Below, one piece after another: positions 53,271 to 62,708 of a DNA stretch of 64,000 nucleotides. Source of the stretch: Chitinophaga niabensis (lineage in GTDB: Bacteria > Bacteroidota > Bacteroidia > Chitinophagales > Chitinophagaceae). The position numbers and the translations under genes are program-made. Position 1 is the first letter of the stretch, and each line of letters begins with the position of its first letter. The stretch lies in the NCBI RefSeq assembly GCF_039545795.1, contig NZ_CP154260.1, positions 3,911,001 through 3,975,000 of the forward strand. The letters run 5' to 3'. Under the pieces are notes generated by a model. It saw only the letters and a program-made list of their open reading frames with translations, was not told where the DNA came from and searched no databases.

Positions 53271-53290
53271 ATTCTAAAGAAATTCCAAAG
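53271..53290 (+). promoter_or_regulatory. Candidate OmpR-type binding site next to the start codon
   Basis: The same 20-bp motif as at 53177 appears with one mismatch (ATTCCAAAG in the second half). It ends 4 bp before the ATG at 53295, so a bound regulator here would probably block expression of its own operon. Confidence 0.55.
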
Positions 53291-53294
53291 AATT

Positions 53295-53972
53295 ATGAAA
53301 CTATTACTCATAGAAGATGAGCCCCTATTATTAGATGAAATGGACCTTTACCTGACAGAACAGGGATACCGTTGTGAAAAGGCCACTAATTATAAGGAAG
53401 GGGAAGAAAAGATCACCTTATATGAATATGATGTAGTGGTGTTGGATATCACCCTGCCGGGTGGGAATGGACTTGCCTTACTGAAATTACTAAAGGACCA
53501 GTTCAGGGATGCGGGTGTGCTGATCGTTTCCGCGAAAGACTCTCTTTCCGATAAAGTAGCAGGCCTGGGGCTGGGAGCAGATGATTACATTACCAAACCC
53601 TTCTACCTGGAAGAACTCAATGCACGTATCAATGCCCTGATGAGAAGAAGGTCTTTCAGCGGCAATAACCGTATGAAGATAGATATGCTGGTGATAGATA
53701 CCGCAGCCCAGGAAGTACACTGGAAAGATCATATCATTGCACTCACTAAAAAGGAATATGAGTTACTGCTCTATTTTATTGTGAACAAAAACCGTGTGGT
53801 AAGCAAACAATCTATTGCGGAACATTTATGGGGAGACCATTATGATATGGCAGACAATTACGACACGGTATATGTACACACCATGAACCTCCGTAAAAAG
53901 ATCACCGCGCATAGCGGCACTGATTATATCAAAACAGTATACGGCATGGGGTATAAATTCATGGCACCATGA
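53295..53972 (+). CDS. OmpR/PhoB-family response regulator
   Basis: This 225-aa protein has a receiver domain (1-115) with acidic pair EDE (7-9), phospho-acceptor Asp51 in VVVLDITLPGGNG, and DDYITKPF. The C-terminal winged helix (about 130-225) has ALTKKEYELLLYFIVNKNRVV and VHTMNLRKKI. Its stop overlaps the kinase ATG as ATGA, so the two are translationally coupled. Two repeated candidate binding sites lie in front of it, suggesting autoregulation. Confidence 0.95.
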   Translation: MKLLLIEDEPLLLDEMDLYLTEQGYRCEKATNYKEGEEKITLYEYDVVVLDITLPGGNGLALLKLLKDQFRDAGVLIVSAKDSLSDKVAGLGLGADDYITKPFYLEELNARINALMRRRSFSGNNRMKIDMLVIDTAAQEVHWKDHIIALTKKEYELLLYFIVNKNRVVSKQSIAEHLWGDHYDMADNYDTVYVHTMNLRKKITAHSGTDYIKTVYGMGYKFMAP

Positions 53973-55204
53973 AATTATTACACAGAACAACGCGGGATTT
54001 CCTGTTAGCCACAATCGTTATCCTGCTGATCACGGGTGCAGGATTATACCTGTTCCTGCAGGATGAGGTAACAGCTGAAATGAATGAACAACTGGCATTA
54101 CAGGCCGCTACAGTAAGCAGGCAACTGGAGGAAGGAAAGGATGCGCACTACCTGTTCACAGAGATCTCCAAAACAACAGACCCGGTACGCCTGGACCCGG
54201 TATACGGAGATACCTTACTATATGATCCCATTCAGAAAGTAACAGAAGATTATCACTACCTGGATATCGTTAAGAACATCCGGGGAGAAAACTATCATAT
54301 CAAAGTAATGACCACCTATATCGGATGGGATGAATACTTCAAAATGATCTTTACTGCCCTGCTTGGTACTACCCTGTTATTGGCTGCTGCCAGCATACTG
54401 ATCAACTATTTCTCCAGCCGGAAAATATGGAAGCCCTTCTTCCTCAACCTGGAAAGTATCAAGAACTTTTCCGTTAGTAATGATGAAGCATTAAAGTTAT
54501 ACGACTCCCCTATCAAAGAATTCAAAGAGATGCAGCATACGCTGTATGATATGACCCAGCGCAGCCACCGGGAGTATAATGCATTGCGGGAGTTTACGGA
54601 GAATGCTTCCCATGAGATACAAACACCACTCGGCATCATTCAATCCAAGCTGGACAGGATCAGCCAATTGAATGTAAGTGAAGAAATGTCCAGGCATATT
54701 ACACAGGCGAAATCAGGGGTGGACAGGTTGAAGCGGATGAACAAGAACCTGTTGTTATTGGCTAAACTGGACAATAATACCTTTGCGGACAAACAGATGG
54801 TATGGTTTGATGAAGTGATCAACCAGCACCTGGAAACAATGGAAGAATTGTTTACGGTGAAAGAAATAGCCGCATCCACGCATATACAGCGTACGCCGGT
54901 ATTATCGAACCCATATTTATGCGAGATCCTTGTATCCAATCTTATCTCCAATGCGCTGCGGTATACGGAAGAAGGCGGGTTGATCAATATATCACTTTCC
55001 ACAGAGCAGTTCCAGATCTCCAATACCGGTACGGAACTGGATTTCCCAGCGGAGTTTTTGTTTGACAGGTTCAGGAAAAGTACGAAGCATGTACAGTCTA
55101 CAGGTTTGGGATTGGCTATTGTACAGCAGATCTGCCAGTTGAACAGCTGGAAGGTTAACTATCATTATGCTGATCAGCAGCATGTATTCACGGTACTCTT
55201 TTAA
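53969..55204 (+). CDS. Sensor histidine kinase
   Basis: This 411-aa protein has two membrane helices (about 10-30 and 126-147) flanking a periplasmic loop of about 95 residues. The H-box is ENASHEIQTPLG with phospho-His215, and the N-box LVSNLISNALRY lies at about 320. A degenerate G1 (SNTGTEL) precedes FDRFRK and the G2 box STGLGLAIVQQIC. The short ATP-binding domain is usual for this kinase class in Bacteroidota. The loop has no recognised ligand domain, so the signal is unknown. Confidence 0.93.
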   Translation: MKLLHRTTRDFLLATIVILLITGAGLYLFLQDEVTAEMNEQLALQAATVSRQLEEGKDAHYLFTEISKTTDPVRLDPVYGDTLLYDPIQKVTEDYHYLDIVKNIRGENYHIKVMTTYIGWDEYFKMIFTALLGTTLLLAAASILINYFSSRKIWKPFFLNLESIKNFSVSNDEALKLYDSPIKEFKEMQHTLYDMTQRSHREYNALREFTENASHEIQTPLGIIQSKLDRISQLNVSEEMSRHITQAKSGVDRLKRMNKNLLLLAKLDNNTFADKQMVWFDEVINQHLETMEELFTVKEIAASTHIQRTPVLSNPYLCEILVSNLISNALRYTEEGGLINISLSTEQFQISNTGTELDFPAEFLFDRFRKSTKHVQSTGLGLAIVQQICQLNSWKVNYHYADQQHVFTVLF

Positions 55205-55209
55205 AAAGA

Positions 55210-55236
55210 ACACCGGCAGCCTTTTGCCGCCGGTGT
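55210..55236. terminator. Terminator between kinase gene and polysaccharide locus
   Basis: Arms ACACCGGC (55210-55217) and GCCGGTGT (55229-55236) surround an 11-base loop that can extend the stem. On the minus strand it is followed by TTCTTTTT, fitting the end of the SusCD operon; it also follows the kinase stop by 5 bp. Confidence 0.75.
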
Positions 55237-55251
55237 ATAACAATCAGACTC

Positions 55252-56223
55252 TCAGAAAGCACTCACCTCTGCAAAAAAGGTAATATTGGTATTGCCATGC
55301 GTTGCAGTTACCGTTACCCTAAAATATCTGACATTAAATGTCTGCGTAAAAAATACAGGCTGCTGGGCATTGATAGCTGCCAGTTGGTAGGTACCAGCTG
55401 CCTGCCAGGTTGTACCATCTGCACTGGCTTCCACCACTACAGTTTTAGGCGCCCCATTGGGTGCATTCTGCCGTGCTGTGAGATAAAGGCCAGACAGTGT
55501 TTGCGTTGTTTTCATGTCTATGGCGATATGATGTGGCAATGGCGGTTCCCCTCCATCCCATTGTGTATGCCAGAATGTATTCAGCAAACCATCCAGTGCA
55601 AAGATGGCGCGGCCGTTGTTAGGGCCTTCCCCGCTTGCTTCTTCTGAATCCACGTTTAAAATGGTCCAGGTACTGCGGTTTATTTCCGGATATACAGGTG
55701 GTGTTACCTTCACTACAAAGTAAGTGATGGACTTTGCCGGGTTAAGGGCAAAACCATCTGCTGATTCCAGTCTTACGGGGATCATGTAATTATGCCCTTC
55801 CTGGATCTGTTTGGCATTGATGGTGAAGTTGATATTATCGCTGATAGTTCCACCTTTTTTGATAAGCGCCTGTGCTGTTTTAAATAAGAAGATATTGTCC
55901 GGTATCTTCTCAAATGCAGGTTGCCCTGCATTCACGCGTGCGGTATTGATGGAATCCCATTTTGTATAATCCAGTGCAAAACGCACATTGATATCCCGGG
56001 GCGCAGTTAAATAACCGGCACCGGCAAAGAAGGCATTCACATCAAATGCATAGGCACTGTCTGACTGCAACGGTGCCCTGCGGTTTACGGTAATGTCTGT
56101 AAATGAGCCGCTGATGGCTTGCGACATATAGACACGCACATCACCGTCTTTTTCGCTGAAAGTAGTATCCTTTTTACAGGCAATGATACCACCCAGGAGT
56201 ATGTATAGGAATAACTTGTTCAT
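55252..56223 (-). CDS. Surface glycan-binding-type lipoprotein (DUF1735 + F5/8C)
   Basis: This 323-aa lipoprotein (GGIIACKK, Cys16) has an N-terminal DUF1735-like domain (about 25-165: VNRRAPLQSDSAYAFDVN, NFTINAKQIQEGHNYMIPV). A C-terminal discoidin/F5-8C (CBM32-like) domain follows (about 180-323: FALDGLLNTFWHTQW, LSGLYLTARQ, VRYFRVTV). This is the usual third protein of a SusCD set, displaying a carbohydrate-binding module on the surface. It lies 16 bp after susD. Confidence 0.85.
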   Translation of the reverse strand: MNKLFLYILLGGIIACKKDTTFSEKDGDVRVYMSQAISGSFTDITVNRRAPLQSDSAYAFDVNAFFAGAGYLTAPRDINVRFALDYTKWDSINTARVNAGQPAFEKIPDNIFLFKTAQALIKKGGTISDNINFTINAKQIQEGHNYMIPVRLESADGFALNPAKSITYFVVKVTPPVYPEINRSTWTILNVDSEEASGEGPNNGRAIFALDGLLNTFWHTQWDGGEPPLPHHIAIDMKTTQTLSGLYLTARQNAPNGAPKTVVVEASADGTTWQAAGTYQLAAINAQQPVFFTQTFNVRYFRVTVTATHGNTNITFFAEVSAF

Positions 56224-56239
56224 TGTTTCAGTTTTAGCG

Positions 56240-57928
56240 TTACCATCCCAGGTTCTGTGGCAGCAGAGCAGGATTCAAGGTTAATTCATTGTTAGGGATC
56301 GGGTACAGGTACATCTTATCGTTCCATGTTCTGGCGGCGATATTGGGATATACCCTGATGTAAAAGTTCGCATCTACCTGTACATTGCTCACCTGGTTGG
56401 CAGGGTATTGTGCCCTGAGTGCAGGTGTAAGCTTCATGCCAAGGATAGTTTCCGCGTTGTTGATGAGGTTGCCGGCTTTCCAGCGTAGCAGGTCATCAAA
56501 ACGGAAACCGTCACCCACTAACTCAATCCTTCTTTCTCTCCTGATCTCATCCAGCAATACAGGCAATGCAGGAAAAACAGACTGCGGGTCTTTTACAAGT
56601 GTAGTGATCACCATGTTAGCCATACCTACACGTTCCCTGATCTTATTGATGGTTTTATCAATTACCACCTGGTCTGCTTCTCCTAGTTCTGCTTTTGCCT
56701 CTGCATAGATGAGCAGTGTTTCTGCATATCTGAAAATGAATAAGTCTAAAGTGGATTGATTGGCATTCCATTGTGCAGGGTCCGGGCTGTAATTCTTCAC
56801 TGCGGCATATCCTGTTACTACACCAGGAATACGTGGCAGCGTCATTTCATCACGGGTGCCGTTGGGATTATTAGTGAAAGAGAAACCGCGGGTAGCTACG
56901 ATCTGTGAGAAACGCGGATCGCGGTCTATCATTTCTTTATCCAGGGTTTCATCCCCCTGATACAATGGGCTGAGTGCAGTGGGCACACCATTCTTATCAA
57001 GGAAAGAACGAACAAAGTTTTTGGTAAGCGCAGGCCATACGTCTGAGATCTGGCGGGTTAGATTATGCATGCTTACATCTTTGATGAACCGCATGGCCAT
57101 GATATTCTCTGTATTACCTCTCAATTCTTCCTGAATGAACAGGTTGTAGTAATCCTTTGAGGGGTTTCCTGTTTTATAGATGCCATAGCGGCCACTGTTG
57201 ATGAGCAACTCCGCTGCATCTGCGGCTGCACGCAGGTAAGTTTGTTCATCACCAAGTGCCTGGTATTTACGGAAGGTACCCTCCCACAGGCAGATCCTTG
57301 CTTTCAAAGCCAATGCCACATCTTTGGTGATCCTGCCGGCGAATTGTACATTGGTAGCTTCTGCAGCATTTGCTACAGCAAAGTTCAGATCAGCCAATAC
57401 GGAATCCATGACCTGCTTGTGTGGCTGACGGGGGCCGAATAAGATAGCAGTGGAAGTATCTGTAAGATCTCTGTTGATCCAGGGTACTGCACCAAATCTT
57501 TTCACTTTATCCCAATAGAATAAAGCCCTGAAGAAACGGCCTTCTGCGGCGTAATTGTTCTTCAGTGTTGCATCCATTTCCGCGCGGTTATATCGTTGCA
57601 GAAAATAGTTCACGTAGCGGATATTGGCCCAGCCGCTATAGCTCCAGCCGTTAGCGGCAGCATCTGTTGCCGGCACCACATATTCACCTGCCAGGAAAAC
57701 ATCACGGTTACCTTGTGCAAAGTTGTCTGAATTAGCCTCGCTGTTACCACGTTGAACCGGCAGGGCATCGTAAAAACGATTGAGATATAACTTCAGATCG
57801 TTCTCATTCTTGAAATAAGTGGGCTCACTGATGGCATCCTGTGGAAACCTGTCCAGGAAATCTTCCTTTTTGCAGGCACCCAGTAGCAGGATCAGTGCGA
57901 ATATATATAAAGCGTGTATCGTCCTCAT
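56240..57928 (-). CDS. SusD/RagB-family outer-membrane lipoprotein
   Basis: This 562-aa lipoprotein (LILLLGACKKEDF, Cys19) shows canonical SusD features: DFLDRFPQDAISEPTYFKNENDLKLYLNRFYDAL in pieces (PQDAIS, TYFKNENDL), WANIRYVNYFLQRY, AAEGRFFRALFYWDKVKRFG, RYAETLLIYAEAKAELG and RRERRIELVGDGFRFDDLLRWK. It captures glycan for the SusC partner encoded 25 bp upstream. Confidence 0.95.
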   Translation of the reverse strand: MRTIHALYIFALILLLGACKKEDFLDRFPQDAISEPTYFKNENDLKLYLNRFYDALPVQRGNSEANSDNFAQGNRDVFLAGEYVVPATDAAANGWSYSGWANIRYVNYFLQRYNRAEMDATLKNNYAAEGRFFRALFYWDKVKRFGAVPWINRDLTDTSTAILFGPRQPHKQVMDSVLADLNFAVANAAEATNVQFAGRITKDVALALKARICLWEGTFRKYQALGDEQTYLRAAADAAELLINSGRYGIYKTGNPSKDYYNLFIQEELRGNTENIMAMRFIKDVSMHNLTRQISDVWPALTKNFVRSFLDKNGVPTALSPLYQGDETLDKEMIDRDPRFSQIVATRGFSFTNNPNGTRDEMTLPRIPGVVTGYAAVKNYSPDPAQWNANQSTLDLFIFRYAETLLIYAEAKAELGEADQVVIDKTINKIRERVGMANMVITTLVKDPQSVFPALPVLLDEIRRERRIELVGDGFRFDDLLRWKAGNLINNAETILGMKLTPALRAQYPANQVSNVQVDANFYIRVYPNIAARTWNDKMYLYPIPNNELTLNPALLPQNLGW

Positions 57929-57953
57929 AATTAAACAATTTGATATAACAGAA

Positions 57954-60900
57954 TTATAAACCTACCTGAAGGCCAAAAGACCAGGCACGGCTTAAAGGAT
58001 ACGTTTGGCCACCCAATAATTCGGGATCAAAAGCTTTGTGCAGTTTAGTGATCTCAAACAGGTTCTGCCCCGTTACGTAAACTCTTACACGGGCGATCTT
58101 TGCTCTTGACAACAAAGACTGTGGCAGAGAATATCCGAGCGTTACCTGTTTTAACCGTGCATAGGCTGCATTCTGTTTGTATTTTGTTTGTGTTTCCTGA
58201 TCGTACCAGGCACCTATTTTGTTCACTGGATAATAAGCATTCCTGTTTTCCGGTGTCCAGGTATCGAGGTTGTGTTTTAATGGTACAGACCATTCGTCTA
58301 CCAGGCCCCAGAAGTAAGCGCCGCCTAACCAGAAATCGCGCTTCATGGTTCCCTGGAAGAAAATAGTGGCATCAAAACCTTTGTAATCTGCGCCGATGTT
58401 CAGCCCGAACTGGTAACGGGGGCTGGTATTGCCTATGATGCGTTTGTCTCCCGGATTTGCAGTTGTGTTATCGCCTGCGTTAATTACGCCGTTTCCATCC
58501 AGATCTACGTAACGGATATCGCCCGGCAGCCAGTCTCCACCCCAGATCTCCTTTTGAGAAGCAGATTTGCTGACTTCATCTGCAGATTGGAAAAATCCTG
58601 CTGTTGTATATCCCCATGTTTCACCCAGTGTATGGCCTACGTAAAAGTCTGTGATCAAGCCTTTTGGATTGAGACCATACTTCGTGACTTTGGAAATATT
58701 ATCAGACAGGTTAAAGCCAATATTGTAATTAAAATCTTTTGACAGGTTATCTCTCCAGGTAAGGTTTAATTCCCATCCTTTCGTTTGTACATCCGCTCCG
58801 TTGACAGAGGGTGGATTGGCACCAAGGGCACCTGGCTGTGCTCCTGCAGCAATGATCAGATCTTTCACAGTTCTCACATAGCGATCAAAGACTAAACCCA
58901 GCCTGTTCTTCAGGAAGGTTGCATCCACACCTATATTCACTGTGTTCACTTTCTCCCAGGTGAACTCAGGGTTCACCAATGCAGGTGCGCCCACATAAGG
59001 ACTGGTGAGATTATCATTAAATACATACCCCGTCTGACCTATCGGCATCGTTGCAATGTATGGATAAGTGGAAGAGGTCAGCTGGTTACCCAGTATACCG
59101 TATGATCCTCTTATTTTAAGATCGTTCACGATATTGCTCAGCGGAGCAAAGAACTTCTCCTGAGAAACACGCCATCCGGCAGATACAGAGGGAGAGAACA
59201 GATACCTGTTTCCTCTGCGGAAACGGGAAGTACCATCATAACGGCCATTCACTTCGAGCAGATATTTATCTGCGTAGATATAGTTTAAACGGAAAAATGA
59301 GCCACTTACTGCCCACTCTGACTGTGCGGCAGTTAAGGCCGGATTCTTATCATTGTTGGGAACGAGGCTTGGCAGGGTTGGATCTACAAGGTTCTTTGCT
59401 GTTACGCCAAAACTCCTGTTTTGCTTCAACTCTTCATTATACCCTATCATTGCCTTCAGGTAATGTTTACCACCGAATGTATTTTCATATTCTGCGTAGG
59501 AATTGAGTGCATAATAGCTATCGCTGCTATTGGTTTGAAAGAGGCGGCTTGGTGTTGTCCAGGGATAAGTTCCCAGTAATGCTCCGTTTGCGCCGTATTC
59601 ACTGAATGCTTTATAATGCTGTGTTTTATTATAGAAATATCCGTTCCAGGTATAGTCTGTAACGATACGGACATTCTTTATGGGTTTGATCACAAAACCA
59701 CCTGTCAACCATATATCATTGATATCATACTTCTGGCGGCCGTTCAGTTTCATCAGCGCTATCATATTGGTATAGTTACCCTGGCCGGAGAAATGGCCAT
59801 CCGGATGCCTTACCGGCATCAGTGGTGTAAGGTCCGTTGGCAGGAAAGACCAGTTCTGTGAAGAAGCATCATTGAACTGTGTGCCGTTTGGTGTATTTAA
59901 AGTAGAATGGTTCAGGCTTGCTTTGAAGTTAAGGTCCAGCCAGCTGGTTGTTTTATTTGTTAACCTCAGGGATGCATTATAACGTTTGTATTGCTGATCT
60001 GCTTCCCGCAACAAACCTTCCTGATTAAAGTAGCCCAGGCTGGCGGCATAAGTGGTTTTCCCTTCACCACCAGTAAGGGAAATATTATGTTGCTGCTGTG
60101 GCTGATAGCCAGGATACAGTACATCTATCCAATCCGTATTCCCAACATACCGGTAGCGGTTGGGCCTGTCCGGATCAACATATACATCGGAGTTATTAGC
60201 AGGGTCCGCCTGGAATTTTGCTGCGAGGATGGAATCCTGATCTGTATAATTATAACTGTTACCACCTGCTCTGCGTGCGGCGTCCCTGAACATGTTGATA
60301 TAGTCGGAACCACCGAGATAGTCAGGCATCCTTGTAGGCCTGCTGATGGTATAATTACCGGAATAGCTGATATTCAATTTACCCTGTTTACCGGTTTTAG
60401 TGGTAATAAGGATTACACCATAGGCGGCCCGGCCACCGTAAATAGCAGCAGAGGCAGCATCCTTCAATACTGTCACATTTTCCACATCATCCGGGTTGAT
60501 CAGGTTAGGGTCCATCACCACACCATCTACCAATACCAGCGGTGTTGTAGAACTAAGGGTTCCTAAAGTTCCTCTAAGATTGAAATTCGCACCCTGCCCG
60601 GGCGCTCCATTATTCAAATTCACATTCAACCCGGGTAAAGTTCCCTGTAACCCTTGTGCCAGGTTAGCCAGCGGCCGGCTCTCCAGTGTTTTAGCAGATA
60701 CCGTAGCCACAGCCCCTGTAAGGTTTGCTGCTTTCTGTGTACCATAACCCACTACCACCACTTCATTTAAAGAAGTGTTATCCGCTTCCAGCACAACGGT
60801 CATGTTAGTAGATGCCTGCACTTCTTTTACTGCGAAGCCGATATATTTAAATACAATAGTAGAAGTATCACTTTTTACAGAAAGGGAAAAAGAACCATCC

Positions 60901-61388
60901 TCTTTCGTAACGGTACCATTGCTGGAACCTTTCTCCCACAGGCTTACACCAATTAGCGGCTGGCCTGTTGCATCTGTTACCTTTCCCCTTGCCACCGTCT
61001 GCGCTTTATTGGCAGTATAAGTGATCACTACCAGGTTATCGTCCACCAGTTTATAACTGAGGCTGGTATTTTTCAGGATCTGGTGCAGTGTTTCCGTCCA
61101 TGCTTTTTCTTTCACGGCAACATCTATCAATGCCGCATCCTGCAGCATTTCATCGTTGTACACAAAATGAATGGATGTTTGCTTCTCAATGGCCTTGAGC
61201 GCTTTTTTGAGGGAACTCTGTTTCAGGTTGAGTGAAACCTTTTCCTGCGCCCGCCCGATCAGGGCAAAAGATTGCATGGAACACATACAGATAATAATGA
61301 CGGTCATTTTCATCATGAGCAGGAGCTTGACAAGTGGAATGACAGGTACTCCGGGCCTGGATGCCGGTCCTAGTCTGATTTTTTTCAT
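57954..61388 (-). CDS. SusC-family TonB transporter with STN signalling domain
   Basis: This 1144-aa protein has a long signal region and an STN domain (about 52-125: SLNLKQSSLKKALKAIE, FVYNDEML, YKLVDDNLVVITY). A carboxypeptidase-regulatory-like domain (about 130-205) is followed by the SusC motif LNEVVVVGYGTQKAANLTGAV (read as LNEVVVVGYG), plug and barrel ending in GLQVGL. The STN domain allows trans-envelope signalling to a FecR-type anti-sigma, and exactly such a gene lies upstream, so substrate binding probably switches on this locus. Confidence 0.95.
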   Translation of the reverse strand: MKKIRLGPASRPGVPVIPLVKLLLMMKMTVIIICMCSMQSFALIGRAQEKVSLNLKQSSLKKALKAIEKQTSIHFVYNDEMLQDAALIDVAVKEKAWTETLHQILKNTSLSYKLVDDNLVVITYTANKAQTVARGKVTDATGQPLIGVSLWEKGSSNGTVTKEDGSFSLSVKSDTSTIVFKYIGFAVKEVQASTNMTVVLEADNTSLNEVVVVGYGTQKAANLTGAVATVSAKTLESRPLANLAQGLQGTLPGLNVNLNNGAPGQGANFNLRGTLGTLSSTTPLVLVDGVVMDPNLINPDDVENVTVLKDAASAAIYGGRAAYGVILITTKTGKQGKLNISYSGNYTISRPTRMPDYLGGSDYINMFRDAARRAGGNSYNYTDQDSILAAKFQADPANNSDVYVDPDRPNRYRYVGNTDWIDVLYPGYQPQQQHNISLTGGEGKTTYAASLGYFNQEGLLREADQQYKRYNASLRLTNKTTSWLDLNFKASLNHSTLNTPNGTQFNDASSQNWSFLPTDLTPLMPVRHPDGHFSGQGNYTNMIALMKLNGRQKYDINDIWLTGGFVIKPIKNVRIVTDYTWNGYFYNKTQHYKAFSEYGANGALLGTYPWTTPSRLFQTNSSDSYYALNSYAEYENTFGGKHYLKAMIGYNEELKQNRSFGVTAKNLVDPTLPSLVPNNDKNPALTAAQSEWAVSGSFFRLNYIYADKYLLEVNGRYDGTSRFRRGNRYLFSPSVSAGWRVSQEKFFAPLSNIVNDLKIRGSYGILGNQLTSSTYPYIATMPIGQTGYVFNDNLTSPYVGAPALVNPEFTWEKVNTVNIGVDATFLKNRLGLVFDRYVRTVKDLIIAAGAQPGALGANPPSVNGADVQTKGWELNLTWRDNLSKDFNYNIGFNLSDNISKVTKYGLNPKGLITDFYVGHTLGETWGYTTAGFFQSADEVSKSASQKEIWGGDWLPGDIRYVDLDGNGVINAGDNTTANPGDKRIIGNTSPRYQFGLNIGADYKGFDATIFFQGTMKRDFWLGGAYFWGLVDEWSVPLKHNLDTWTPENRNAYYPVNKIGAWYDQETQTKYKQNAAYARLKQVTLGYSLPQSLLSRAKIARVRVYVTGQNLFEITKLHKAFDPELLGGQTYPLSRAWSFGLQVGL

Positions 61389-61469
61389 ACTTTTGGTGTT
61401 AGGTTGTGTGAAAAATGGCTTTCCCTGCCCTTAAAATCAGGGGATAAGCCTTAAACGTTAGCATTGCCT

Positions 61470-61505
61470 AAGGAATGGAGGATGTTCCGAGCATTCTCCT
61501 TCCTT
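61470..61505. other. Imperfect hairpin between FecR and susC genes
   Basis: AAGGAATGGAGGATG (61470-61484) pairs with CATTCTCCTTCCTT (61492-61505) with one bulge. The T6 tract follows on the plus strand, the opposite of the flanking genes, so it is not a normal terminator for them. It may be a leader structure or chance. The ECF-dependent susC promoter should lie in this gap. Confidence 0.35.
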
Positions 61506-61574
61506 TTTTGATCTTAGTTGATAGTTTTACTCATCATCATATATAAACGTGAAATTGGTTCAGCGATCTTTTCA

Positions 61575-62651
61575 TTAGTGCACATACACCGTATCGTTCT
61601 CCTGCCTGTAAGTTAATTTGCCCGTTGCCTGTAAGGCATTTAATACCTTTACCAGTGATTTCTTCCCAAATACGCCTGTAAAGCTGGTATTATATAAATT
61701 TTCGTTCTCTACTACCACGGTTATATTATACCACTTCTCCAGTTTGGATGCCACTTTGCCAAATTCCTCCCCGTCAAACACCAGTTTACCTTCTTTCCAT
61801 GCAGCATCCAGCAATGTACTGTCCAATGGATCCACACGGATCTTGCTGAGTAATAAAAGGGGGGCTTCAGGTGTATCCAGGCTGTCCACTATGCGCCTGG
61901 TGATCAATGGGCTGGTACTAACCCTGTTGTGTACGCTCAGTTTTTCTCCGGGTTTCAGCTGAATGGTGTTGCCGGGCTGATCGTCCAGCGTAATAGCTAC
62001 GGACCCGCTGACTAAAGTGGTTTCTATATTTTCTTCGTCCGGGTAAGATCGCAGGTTGAAAACAGTGCCCAGCACCTTTACTTTCAAACCTCCGGCCTGG
62101 ATGGTAAATGGTTTGTCCTGGTTCTTTGCTACTTTAAAATAGGCTTCCCCTATCAATTGAACATTCCGTGCAGATTGATTAAAATCGTTATCATAAACGA
62201 TCTTACTATTGGCATTCAGCCATACTTCCGTTCCATCAGGTAAGGTAAGATAGGATTGAGACCCTTTGGGTGTTTTCACTTCCCGGCTGGCTACTTCGCT
62301 TGTTTTTGCGGGTAATGCAGACCATAACCACCAGCCTCCCAGCATCAATGTAAATAATACGGAAGCGGCCATTAAAAGGTTTCTTCTCCAGCGGCGCGGC
62401 GGCTGTTCTTCCAGGATATTCTCTTCGAACTGGCCAGCTATCTGCATTTTTGTAAAATGGGCAGTATAAGCCTGCAAGGCCTCCGAGCGGTCTTCTTCCT
62501 CCGTTTCCTTATGTTCGGGAAAGATCTGTAAATACAGTATGTGCAACCTTTCATCTTCATGAATAAGCTGCTGCAGCTCGGCCTTTTCAGGTTCGCTAAC
62601 ACTCCCGGATAAGGTCCGGCTTACTAAATAATAAAAGCGTTCCTCCTGCAT
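61575..62651 (-). CDS. FecR-family anti-sigma factor
   Basis: The protein has 358 aa from the ATG at 62651 (MQEERFYYLVSRTLSG); a longer frame begins upstream but overlaps the spacer to the sigma gene. A cytosolic anti-sigma region (1-75) precedes one membrane helix (about 91-109, NLLMAASVLFTLMLGGWWLW). A FecR domain follows (about 125-220: VKTPKGSQSYLTLPDGTEVWLNANS in pieces, YFKVAKN, FNLRSYPDE), then a DUF4974-like C-terminus (LEKWYNITVVVEN, FTGVFGKKSL). It relays the signal from the STN domain of SusC to the sigma factor. Confidence 0.92.
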   Translation of the reverse strand: MQEERFYYLVSRTLSGSVSEPEKAELQQLIHEDERLHILYLQIFPEHKETEEEDRSEALQAYTAHFTKMQIAGQFEENILEEQPPRRWRRNLLMAASVLFTLMLGGWWLWSALPAKTSEVASREVKTPKGSQSYLTLPDGTEVWLNANSKIVYDNDFNQSARNVQLIGEAYFKVAKNQDKPFTIQAGGLKVKVLGTVFNLRSYPDEENIETTLVSGSVAITLDDQPGNTIQLKPGEKLSVHNRVSTSPLITRRIVDSLDTPEAPLLLLSKIRVDPLDSTLLDAAWKEGKLVFDGEEFGKVASKLEKWYNITVVVENENLYNTSFTGVFGKKSLVKVLNALQATGKLTYRQENDTVYVH

Positions 62652-62708
62652 GATCACTAATAAGACAAGATCGGGGGAAGAACTCCCCAATAGTTCCGAA
62701 AAAAAATT

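Larger units (their letters stand above)
52892..53294. promoter_or_regulatory. 403-bp divergent regulatory region
   Basis: No gene is visible here. It separates the metal-uptake operon (minus) from the two-component system (plus). It holds two copies of a direct-repeat motif (53177 and 53271) and an imperfect hairpin (53121-53153), described separately. Otherwise it is AT-rich, as expected for promoters. Confidence 0.7.

Noticed and set aside
61470..61505. Terminator between the FecR and susC genes
   Set aside because: The hairpin has a bulge and its T-tract is on the strand opposite to both genes. It is listed only as a weak hairpin.
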